Shown here: piece by piece, positions 10,595 to 21,700 of the stretch
Position numbering within the stretch: the stretch's first letter is position 1
Layout: the number at the start of each line of letters is the position of its first letter
NCBI GenBank assembly: GCA_034687125.1
Contig: JAQGBZ010000292.1
Span: forward strand, 1-64,000
DNA from: Neelides folsomi
Taxonomy: Eukaryota > Arthropoda > Collembola > Neelipleona > Neelidae
DNA length: 64,000 bases
Reading direction: 5' to 3'
Notes under the pieces: model-generated
The model's database searches: none
Seen by the model: only the letters and a program-made list of their open reading frames with translations
What the model was told of the DNA's origin: nothing
Position numbers and translations under genes: made by a program

Positions 10595-12059
10595 TTATGC
10601 ATCCCATTCACAGCCATCAATTAAAATTCTGACAACATTTTCGAGTCCAGCCTTATCTTCTTCATCGAATGCTGAAAATAGATTTTTAACTAGAAGATTC
10701 AGAAACTACAACTTGTAATTAGACAATTTTTTGATAATCAATGAAGAATTTGAAAGTCTTTTAGATTTAGATTTGTATCCTAAATTATTTCTACAGATAG
10801 ATAAGTAAAAGTTGTATTGTATTGTAATAGTCTAAAATTACCATCTGTCACTTCGTCGTCAATATCTAAAACGCCTATCATATCATTCTGAAATATTCAT
10901 TTTATAGCACATAATAAATTTATAGTTTATAAGTTACAAGGATTACAAAGTGCATTCACTTCATATTGTTGTCTGAGTTTGAAAAATCCGCCTATTTCCA
11001 GCGATACGAATTTAGTTTATTGTTACTATTAATTGTAGTACATCATATACAAATTACTTATAAATAACTATAGAGTGAAATACAATAAATTAAACTTATA
11101 AACACTGATATAAAGTTAACTGAATAAACATGAACTGAAATATTTAATTGATTAAACATGATTTAAAGTTTTAAGTCAAATGTTCAAAATAATAAAAAAT
11201 GGATTTATATTATTTTATCTTTGCATTACTACAGTTAAAAGTTACAACAAACTAAATTCGTATCGCTGGAAATAATTAGGCGGATTTTTCAAACTCAGAC
11301 AACAATTTGAAGTGAATGCACTGTAGTATGTATTCATTTAAAATATATTGCATAAATAAACAAAGTATCAATATTTTACATACCTCTTTGCAAATGAGAG
11401 GAACAACAATCTCGGAGTTTGAATTTGAGTCACACGCTATATGACCAGGAAAATCATGAACGTTAGGAACAACTTGGGTCAATTTGTCTTCGGCCGCTTT
11501 CCCGCAAACTCCTTTGCCAATTTTGATTTTTGTACACGCCACCTTTATAATAAATAATATGTATAAATTATAATCCCATCCAATTCATAAAATTCCATGC
11601 CAATCAAATAAATGAAAGCAATTGTTAAATACTTAACACAAAAAGTCAGTCTCAATATTTTCTTAATGTAGTTTTATTACCTTTCCTTGAAATGGTCCAA
11701 GAATCAAATAATTTGGGTCTCTTTTATCTTTCAAATAAAATCCAACCCAATTGACCTTCCCGTTAAATATGTCAAGCCCGTTCATTCCATGGTATATCAA
11801 TGAAGATACGTTCGCCAAATTTGTCACCTAATATACAAATACATAAAGAGGGTTAATTTGTGAAACTTTGGAGTTGAAACTAAATGAAAATTTTACAATC
11901 ACTAAAGTGCTGTGATGATGAATAATTTGGATTTACAGAGTTATTCTGCTTTAATATTACCCAATAAGATTCTCCATGAATCAACGCTTTAACTTGTACT
12001 AAAAGTTCTTTGTAAAAGGCCTCTTTTGTTAATTTCGGATCAAAATAAGTATTGAACAT
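10595..12059 (-). CDS. Free methionine-(R)-S-oxide reductase, GAF domain (fRMsr / MsrC type)
   Basis: Five coding exons in transcript order, 12059-11961, 11827-11681, 11542-11384, 10887-10842 and 10671-10595, joining in frame to 175 aa, the usual length of this family (about 165-180). The enzyme reduces free L-methionine-(R)-S-oxide to methionine with reducing power from thioredoxin; it is a single GAF domain. Signatures: LILGPFQGK, then CTKIKIGKGVCGKA and FPGHIACDSNSNSEIVVPL, and MIGVLDID. Cysteines at 85, 95 and 119 have the same 10- and 24-residue spacing as the three E. coli cysteines (84, 94, 118), so activity is likely. The start is the only sensible ATG; a 5'UTR intron probably precedes it. 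Introns, base composition and flanking animal genes argue against bacterial contamination. The family is usually described as bacterial, fungal and protist, so its presence here is unusual. Identification is very secure. Confidence 0.95.
10946..11323. mobile_element. Palindromic MITE-like element with TA target duplication, in an fRMsr intron
   Basis: Two inverted arms of about 92-95 bp (10946-11040 and 11229-11323) are nearly identical when one is reversed: about five substitutions, one 4-base insertion (ATTA near 11273) and a 2-base difference at the tip. The loop is about 188 bp of AT-rich DNA. The tips read CA(AA)GTGCATTCACTTC and CAGTGCATTCACTTC, each bordered by TA (10944-10945, 11324-11325), as expected for Tc1/mariner-type elements. 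No transposase ORF, so it is non-autonomous. It lies in the 497-bp intron between exons 3 and 4 and has not disturbed splicing signals. The arms would form a long hairpin in the pre-mRNA. Confidence 0.65.
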
Positions 12060-12260
12060 TTTAGTTCTTTGTTCACCAAAAAACTAATATTGGATAAGTT
12101 TAATGAACTCTGCTCTGTAATGCGAATGATGATGAAATTGGAAATAAATGTGTATGTACTTATTATTACCTTGATGCTTATTACTTAAACTCACTTTCAG
12201 TTAAGCGAGTCACATCTGGCAGACCAAACGAAGTATCTGTACATGTAATACATCACATTT
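12060..12260 (-). promoter_or_regulatory. fRMsr 5' leader and probable promoter
   Basis: On the minus strand a good donor (TGAAA|GTGAGTTT, GT at 12194-12193) and an acceptor (AATATTAG, AG at 12085-12084) define a likely 110-bp 5'UTR intron shortly before the ATG at 12059. The first exon would start somewhere in 12200-12260. No TATA box seen. Confidence 0.4.
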
Positions 12261-15200
12261 TGTAATAACTAATAATATATATTCAGAAATGATCAACACT
12301 TCTTAATTTCATCATTCTGAATACTATTGAATAAATAGTATGCATTGTACGTGCTTGCATCTGTATTAGTTATATGAGTATTTGACTTCATTTAACGACA
12401 TTGATGTTATAACATTATAGTATATCTAGGTAAGATATAATTCTAATGTTGCCGATTCATTTATCATAATTCATAAACTATAATATGTACAATTAGAGTA
12501 ACAACTGTATTTAAGCAGAAAACTTAACTAATTTCTATAATAAATTGAAGCATTAACTTTTAAAAATATTTTAAATGTTAAAATAATATCTAAAATATGA
12601 AATGGAATTGAGGATAGATGAAGAAAAAATGTGTGTAGTTGACTCAATTCATGAAATTCCATATGTTTTGAACACCTGCCCATGGTCTGCTCATGAATGT
12701 CTATTGAAAAATAGACTTATTGTTAGTAGGTACTCCATCAAAAAGTTTGACTTAATAATTTCCCATTTGAGATAACGGGAAATGGTCGAGGGTGTGAGTC
12801 TCCCAAGTTCTAAATTTTAGTCTATTTAACACGCGAAAAGTCACTTTCATCTTGACTCATGCAAAAGGGTGATCGGGGAGAGTGAGTGGGTGAGTTGTGT
12901 CGAATTGGACTAGGTGATTGAATTGATACAGATTTTCATCTCTCCGCCTTTTTGCTTCTTCCCCTCCTCGTTTTCTACTTTCTTGTGGGGGTGAACACGG
13001 AAAGTGGTTCCTTTTTGAGCCTTCTGTTCCTTCATTTGTGTGGGACTCCACTTTCCCATTTTCTTATCGGAGACATCGGAGAAGGATCGGGGGGAAGCAC
13101 ATGTGGAGAACTCCGACATGTCACGGCATCCCAAGATACGTTTTATCCCCCAACCCTCAATCATCGCCCCCACAAGAGGAAATATAAATTATAGCCTTCA
13201 TACATCTTTTCATCCCTTCGTCTTCCTCCCTCGTTGTTACAAATGCAGAAACTCTTTTTTACCTTTTGTACAATAATGAGAGAAAAATGGATGGAAAAGT
13301 TGTTTAAACTACGAGGAAAACACGAAAGAGAGCAAATAATATTTAATTTGCACACTTACGACTCACTCGCTTTACTTTTAAATAATGGACATCCATCCCG
13401 ACTTCCATTATTATTATTATAATAAAAAGTAGATGTGTTGTATTTAAGTAATTTACTTCTCTCATACGACTCTTCATTATTAAGGATATACACGGTGTTC
13501 TTTGCATATTGAAGGCTCCTTCAGCTTCCACTACATTTCTTTCAATAAGGAAAAATATTAGCATTTTGAAATTATGAAAAGTTGTTTGAGAAATAGTCGG
13601 AGAATAATTGAGAGAGGTTTATAATCATAGTCGCAGCCCCTTTGCGTGTCCATCCACTCAAATTGCTCTTTTTCTGACTCCCACTCTTCTCTACCCTATT
13701 AGCAAACACTCCCGAGAAGGAAAAAAAGAGGGGAAGAGAATTTGAAAAAAAGAGAATGAACGTTGAATTGTCCAACTCCCAGCCACACTGGTCAATTTAA
13801 TCCATTTATTACAATTCAATGCTATTGACTATAATAATCGGCTTTCGAGTTGAATGTTCCTTTCAAGAAAATCGAGGGTTGGTAAGAATATAATTATTTA
13901 ATTGAGTTTATATGATCCAAATATTGAGTAAAAGAACAAATAATTGAAAAATGTAATTCTACTATTCTACTGCATGGGATTATGCAAGAAAAGAGCTAAA
14001 AGTATCAGGATAAAAATGATGTATAAATTTAAGCCGAAAGGCCCTGTTTAATATTCTGGAGAGTGAGTGGGTTTGAATTGATGAAGGTAGATATTATATT
14101 CTTATCTCTCCACTAACCCATCAACTATCACTTGTTTTCACTAATTCCTTCAGGCCGATATCATCTCAAATTACACATGTCAATCTCATCAACTTTGATT
14201 TAAGAAATTCTTCACACTTAGTATAATTTAATGGTAAATATACTTTAAGTGCGAATATTTCACAAAATAAATTAATAATGAAAATTGAAACACGTTTTGC
14301 ATAATGCGAATTGTTAATTATATTTACATTATTATAACATAATTAATTATATTTATATTATTATTGTTAATATATTGTTAAATTCTGAGAATTATCATAA
14401 ACAGAATAACCAAAAGTTTAAACTCTTTAAAAGCTACATAGCATACATGAGACATGAAATAATTTACAATTAATTATTCTGGATATTTAGAATAATAATT
14501 TATATTTCAATTATGGTTCTTTTTAAGGAGTGTAATGAATTGGGTGGGGAGGAAGTATTAATTAGACAGAGTATGTATGGGATTGTCGAGAAGTGGATTA
14601 CTGGGATCTCCATTGTGTTGTTCCATTGAGCCATGAGAAAAGATTTCCTCGAGGTCCTTTGGTCGGAGAACAAAAGGCTTTTTCCCATACCATTACCCCT
14701 AATTATGTTAAATGCGGTGGTCGGCGGATAATGAGGGGGAGGAAGTGAGGCCCTTAATTGGACTCCAAGCTCCGACCACTCGAGATGTAGACGACGATTA
14801 AACGTCCCTTTCATATCATCATAGGGTGCGGCCACTCTCTCAAAACCACAACAAAAAAAGACTAAAGACTAGCGTAATAACAAATACTTACATACCATAT
14901 CTGCAATCTCTTTATAGGCCCTACAACCTTTTCTACACTCTTCTACACATCCAGCCTTCTTTTCAACTCTCAACCAAATCACTACAATTTAAATATTGAC
15001 ATTGATAACTTTAATGTGAAGTTTAAATCACAATTAGTTTTATGTAACATTTGAAACATTTGCAAACATTTGAGGAAAAAATTAAATCATTGATGATGTT
15101 TTAATTGAAATATTTGGTTTTGTATTGTACAGTGAATGTATTGGTTTTTTGAATTGATCTTTAAATGAGTGCAGAAGAAATTCTGCATCTACTTGAGTGT

Positions 15201-18200
15201 GTCTTTGGCATTAAAGGGCATAGCGTGGCTCACGACTGTCTGTCTCTTAAAGTGTCACATCGGAACGTTGAAGTTCCAACACGAATGAGGAAGGGTCGAG
15301 CAGATGATGAGGATATTAAGGTATCTCGAATATGATTCTTTTGAGAACTCACTTAACTTTTATCTCCTCATATCCCCACAATCCCACCAACCCAATTTCG
15401 ACACCAACAGTTTGGTCTTGTTCTATATCAAGACAAGGATTTCACATGCACAGATCCACACGGAATGTCTCATGTCTAAATTTAAGTTAAGATATCCCGG
15501 ATCCGGAAGTGAATCGGTGTTTATCATATACAAGTTCGTTATCTTTATCATGCAAAGGAACTCTGCTTTACTTTCAGTCCCGGGAATGGCTTAATAACTC
15601 TTATTAAATACCTACATTATAACAAATAATATAATATGTATTTTTGAAAATCGGAAGAGCAACCGATTAACTCCTGCGATCGAAAATTATCTAATTTGAT
15701 TGACTCATGTCAACCAAATCCCCAGCAATTCCCATGATCCTCTTGACATTCCAAATTTTTATTAGTGTTGTTATTCTTCATGTTCAGGTTTTCAATGTCT
15801 TTAACCTGGAAACCTTTAACTTGATTGACAGCGTGAGTTTGACTATAAATACAGATATAAATAAAATGGAAACTTTGAGGTTCCACAGCCCTCAATGTGG
15901 AAGAATTGGAGAATAAAAAGTCTGGGAAAGTTTTGTCTGGACGTAAATTCAGAGGGTGGTGGTTTTAGATGGGCTTTAATAGCAAGCTATGCATTTGGCT
16001 ATAGAATCTAGGCTCCGCCATATTGTCCGACATCCCCTTTGCGTGGGTCTTCTGTCTCCTTCCGGTGTCATTGTCAATCACGCGATCCAAGTGGGCCGAT
16101 AACATCAAAATCCTCCCTGGTCCGCTGGAAGAGTAAATCCTTATTAAACCCCTCGACCATTATATTTGCAAGGGGAGATTACATGAATTAAGAATAGTGG
16201 AGTCAGTATATGGAGTTTACAGAGTTATATGGATCCAACCCATCAACTTATTATTATATTATTATGTAGAGAACGGCTGACTCTGTGTAATCATAACCAT
16301 ATTTTACACAATCCTTATAAATACAGAGTAATATTTTCTACAGAGTTATATTTTCTACATACCAGTTATATTTTTTAGGGGAAAATTTTGTTGAAGGAAG
16401 ATTCTGGGTGTAAGTAGTGCTGTATTGTTTTGAAAGGACTGTTGGAGCCGAAGCTCCAATTTGGCCCAGCCTTTGAAATTCAAGGTATGGGGGTGATTGA
16501 CAGGGAGTGCAATCACGAGCATAAACGCGATCCTCCAAATTACCCTCCACATATCGAAGTTTTCAAAAGTAGTTTTCTTGTAGATTTTTGGATGAGTTGT
16601 GAGATGCGTTCTGAAGCTGGTACATTATTTTACTTACACAACTCCTCATCGAGGAACCTTCTACCAAAGTGGACGGTTGTTGAAGGGTAAGAGAGAAGGA
16701 AATTGTAATTGCCTCCTTCTTACGACATTTACTTGACAATTGAACATTTTAATTGTCGATTCCACCGAGGCTTTTACACAGCCTCCACTTTGAGTCAATT
16801 TCTTTTAAGTGAGGGAAATGACGAGGGGATGATTAAACCCCCTGTTTACTACTTTCTAAGAATCATTGACTCGGACGGGCTGAAAGGAGCCGCTTTGTTT
16901 TCTTATTGACTCAAGGTGGAAAACATAGAAAAGTCAGGTTGAAAGTGAAAGGAAGATTTTAGGAAAATATTTACTTCTTGGAAGATGAGAAGTTATTAAA
17001 TATGAGAACAATTATTTTCTAGCTTGGTAAGTTTGGAATGAAAGAGGGGCCATAACAGTTTAGGATGATGATTCTTCTGATAAAAAAATGATTGTGGAAT
17101 TTGTGAGTTTTTGAAATGTATGAATGAATTGTTGGATGTCTGACAATAGAATTTTAATTGTTTGAAGAGGCACGTGGATGGGCGAAATCACGAAGGGATT
17201 CATGTGAGGATGAATTTCCTTTTCAACACCCTCTCACTCTTAAAGAAAGAAACCTAAAAGTCAGAATGCACGACAAGAGTCACGGAAGTTCCTTTTAAAT
17301 TCCTTCTCTTTTCGTGTCTTCCTTCATTTTAAAATGAAGTAGCAAAGGGTGCTTCAACTAAACAAATCATTAGATCAAAAATCATCATCTTTATCAATTA
17401 TTATAAAACAAGATAAAAATCCTTTAGATTCAAATTCTTCTTAATTTTGTGAAATGTTTATCCTGGAATTTAGACTAGGAGACAGACATAATTATTCATC
17501 AAAAATAAAATCCAAAATTGATTACGACAAAGTATTGATATAAGTATAGTAGGTATTATTGTATTCAGTATGTTAAAGCTGAAAAAAACTGCTAATTAAT
17601 GAATTGATGAGGAGTTCATTTGTGTAAATTCAAGGTTGGCAATAAGAGAGATATTCATCAGTGATTTGAAAGAGATGATTTTGAGATTGGAGCCTTTGAA
17701 CTGAATTTGAACTGATGAGAGGAGTTTTGTATTTGTTATTCCTTTTGTGTCTTCGACTGATTAATTGACTTTCCCCACGGAGGTATAGTTTAGTTGTAGT
17801 AGAGCTGTTAGGGACTCTAATGTAAAAAGAGGACAGACAGGTCAGGAGACCTCGCAAAGGAACTCTGCAAAACATTAATTGCAGGGATGTCAATCAGAAC
17901 AACCGAGCCCGTCAATTATTCGACGGGCCAACGGGGCTCTTTGATCTGCCTCTCTTAATCATTGTTATCAACTCTCGTGGTCCGACTCTCAGCATCTTCG
18001 ATCAAACGAAGAATATTATCAACATTCTTTTATAAATCGTGATTTAATTCAAAAATCGGCCTTTTTCTTTACATTTATCTGACTTTTCTTCTCAAACATC
18101 AATGATTAATGCTACCTATACTCTATTAATTTATGTACACAAGTTATGTAAGTTACATAAATGCACAACTAGTTAATATTACCATATTTGTATATGGCAC

Positions 18201-18540
18201 AATATATCATCAAATATGAGAAAAAATAAAGAAAATTCGACAACTTTAAAAATTATATTTTCATCATGCTGTTTTTTTCATGTATAATTTAAATAAGTTT
18301 GAAAAAGTGGAAAAAATAAAAGATGTATAGATACCAACTATGATCCAGACCAGGACTATAAATATTTATTGTCGGTGTTAAAGAGGCTCTTGAATTTTGT
18401 ATATGATGAATGTGCTTAAGTTTATTGTCCGTTCATTTGTGAGAGAGCTGTTGAAAGTGTCTAAATAAAAGTGGATAATTCCCTTCCATGAGTCTCTTCA
18501 ATTGATCAACATGCAAATGAATTAACTCTTCGCTTCACAC
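12261..18540. other. Gene-free DNA, distal upstream region of spineless
   Basis: No protein gene, RNA gene or transposon recognised. AT-rich DNA alternates with more GC-balanced blocks at about 12.85-13.25, 13.62-13.80, 14.50-14.84, 15.18-15.45, 15.95-16.17 and 16.43-16.70 kb. The blocks give overlapping ORFs on both strands without protein character. Two copies of the 12-mer CCCCTTTGCGTG (13637-13648, 16034-16045) contain the AHR/Spineless core GCGTG. Regulatory role is inferred from the setting. Confidence 0.45.
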
Positions 18541-18547
18541 GGAAGAG

Positions 18548-18554
18548 TATAAAA
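18548..18554 (+). promoter_or_regulatory. Isolated TATA box (TATAAAA)
   Basis: A consensus TATAAAA in GAGTATAAAATATTC, 67 bases before the ATG of the small ORF at 18621. No convincing initiator is visible about 30 bases downstream. It could belong to that ORF, to a distal spineless promoter, or be chance. Confidence 0.25.
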
Positions 18555-18620
18555 TATTCAAAGAGGATTCTTCTGTACAATCACCACGGGCTCTCCCGCA
18601 ACTCGTGTAGTTCATTTAAT

Positions 18621-18782
18621 ATGGAATTCATAGTTTGCTTTGTGGTGGCCGCCGTTGTCGTCGTGCCATGGCTCCTTTACTTCATCCACACCTCGCTCCG
18701 CACGAACGATGGCCCTCAACCACTCATCATTCCCATACTCAGAAATAAAAGGACAAGGAGGAACAAACAGGGAAATTGTTAA
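18621..18782 (+). CDS. Possible 53-aa membrane micropeptide (smORF)
   Basis: ATG-initiated ORF of 53 codons. Residues 3-23 form one hydrophobic stretch (FIVCFVVAAVVVVPWLLYF) able to serve as a signal anchor or transmembrane helix; the tail is basic (RNKRTRRNKQ). The use of G/C-ended valine and alanine codons makes it less likely to be simple AT-rich noise, and a TATA box lies shortly upstream. No family recognised and no clear polyadenylation signal after the stop. It lies about 7.6 kb upstream of the spineless promoter. Chance ORFs of this size are common, so confidence is low. Confidence 0.22.
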   Translation: MEFIVCFVVAAVVVVPWLLYFIHTSLRTNDGPQPLIIPILRNKRTRRNKQGNC

Positions 18783-21700
18783 ACTCCCTCCTTCTCATTA
18801 CATTTTCATTACACGCCGATGGTCACAACATCGTTGGTTCCATTATCCTATCAATTCCTCGCATTGACAGAATTCTTCTTACAAAGCTTCTTAATTTAAG
18901 TTAATTCACAAATTAAATTCTATTAAATTATTTGCTCTCATTAAACTATGTAGTACACTAATACTACAAATAATACGGTACTTACCATATTTGTATTGTC
19001 GGGAAATATTAGAGTTTAAAGCGTTGAAGAGTATTTAATAACATACAGGGTGAAAAGAGAGAAAAACGCTGGTGGTCTTAATGTTAATTAATATGCATAA
19101 TCTTCATAGCGGGATTATGTTTATTGTGTATAATTCTATCAGAGACACAAATTTATTCATTAATTTGTCAAAATGGGGCGTAAAAAGATTGATCCAAAAG
19201 TGGAAGGGATGGTAGTGGATTTTCACAAATCTCCTTATAGTCAGAGAGAGATTGTGGAGATTTTGAAAGCGTTTTTTTTTCTCTTTCCACCCTCAGCATT
19301 GTAAAATTAACGAAATGTAAGACATCATTAAAATTAATAAATAATGACTCCAATGTAATTTTAGCACAAAGACTCATTTTTCAGTCCTTGAGCCAACAAT
19401 GTGTAATTGTGAATAATGTGTTGAATGAATGTAAAATGGGGGATATTAAAGTAGACTCATAGGATGAGTTGTGAATAAAAAGAGGGTGCGAGGGCGCATT
19501 GGTGGTGTTGCAAAAGGAATGGCGTTCCTCGATTGGCTTGGAGAATAAAAAGGGCTCGTAATTGGAGTCGACCCATAATGATAGAGATGGCTATCAACCT
19601 AACAATAGACGAACCGAGAAGAAACTGAAACGGCGGAAATCCGTCTCCATTCTCTCCACAACTCACAATGGAAGTCCATATGGACATTACAAACATTTGA
19701 GCACTTGAAGCCATATGGGTGATATGGAGCTACCGGTGATATGGAGGTAGTATATGCCCACGTTTTAAATCTCCTCTTTCACATTTTTTATCTAACGCGT
19801 ATCGCTCTAAAAGCATCATAAAACTTTGACGAGCCTTCGACTAACTACACATAAAAAGTGTCCAATCTCCCCATCTCATCTCCATTAAGCTTAAGCGACA
19901 ATTTTGTAGAGTGCAATTATTATTAAAGCTTTCCTCGACTATCGTGCCCCATCGTCCAACACACTCTCATTTATTCTCAAATAGGCCTTCATCCATCACA
20001 CAATTAATTTAGATTTTTATTTAAATTCAAAAAGCAAACAAACTAACGCTAAATATTTAATGCCCAAGGAGAACTTTCTTTCTAAATGTTCAACTTGCCA
20101 CCCAAGAGATTTCTTTTTAAATTAATTATTTTTGGTTTCATAATCTATAAAACTTTATACTTTATAAAACTACTTGGTATGTAATGAACCATATTCACCA
20201 TGAACCATGATGAATTAATTATTGAAATGATGTTAGTGTAAATAGTGTTTGCATAATTATGTATTAGTTTGTTGATTCAAATAGATTAAAACATTTAAAT
20301 AATTAAGGTATAAGTTAAATATGACGATCATGTTGAACAATGATTAAAAAATTCATAACCCGATTGCACATTATTACAATGCTCAATTACCGGCCATGGG
20401 AAAAGAATCTTAATTTTCTCTCATGTCAATTTTGCATTTCATTTGGCTAAGCACTATTAAGCTGTTCATTAAGGTTGATAATGTTCAAAGTAATGATTAA
20501 AGGAATATGAGATTAATAGAGAAACGGAATCATTTTGAAATTATAAGTACAGATATTTATCCAAGTGCTTATACCAATATTATTGTAAGTAACGTATGAG
20601 AAGCATGTGTATCGGTAGCTATGATAAATAAATTAAAGCTCTTGAATGTTCTGCTGCTCTCATTGTCAGTGATTGTTCAAGAGTAATGAATACTTAACTT
20701 TATGTTATGGTTTATTGGAATCTTACATTATATGTTATGTCATTTCCATATTATACGAGTACTCGTACATTTGGAAGGTCTTGTTTCAACCGACACACAA
20801 TATTGTTCACATTATTTATTCTCAAGTTTCATGAGACTCATCGATAAATTGCTTGTATTAAGTTGCAACAAATGAAGGAATGAGGAAATGACATTGCAAA
20901 GATCAGTTAACTATCTTTAGTTTTCGGCTCTCATGATTCTGTATTTTAATCAGCGGCTTTGGAATTGTTTCAATGGAACTTACGATAAGAATTTCATACA
21001 CTTAATTAATTTAAATTAATTACTTAAGTTTATACATAACTAAAAGGATAAAGATTACTATACTTTATCGTGTTTTGCAATAGTTTTATCTTTTAACTTA
21101 AATAGAGGTATAAAGTATAATTATGAAGATTTAGAAGTTATTTTTGTTGAGAATATTTCATTCATATTTAAGAAGTATGGGTCAATACACTGTATCAGTT
21201 CTATCAGTCTATTAGCTCAAAATCTTAATTAGTGAGACATTGAGAAACGTTCCGAGCTTTATCTTTAATATTTCAAAATTCTACAAGGCAAGTTAATTAA
21301 GCCAGATTGAAGTTAAGGAAAATGTTAATGGGATAAGTTTTGAGCTAATGAACACAACTCTTCAAATCATTTAAGACAGTTTAGATCATTTCTGACTAAA
21401 TTGCTACGTTTCATCTCACCACTAACATTTGTCTTTAAGACCACACATCCAAAGTCATCAATCATAAAATTTCTCATTTTTTAAAGGGAAATTTATATTA
21501 TGAAGAATGCTCTGCACTCCAACACTGTTTTAATTTTTCATTTAGTTTCAAGTTAAAACTTTATTTGTTTAATTTAAAGTTTAGTTTTTATAATAGACTT
21601 GTCATTAATCTTTGTATGTACTTTTACAATATATTGTTATTTAAGTGCAGGTAGAGTATTAATGGTAAGTATACTACCTATACATATATAATTTGAGTTT

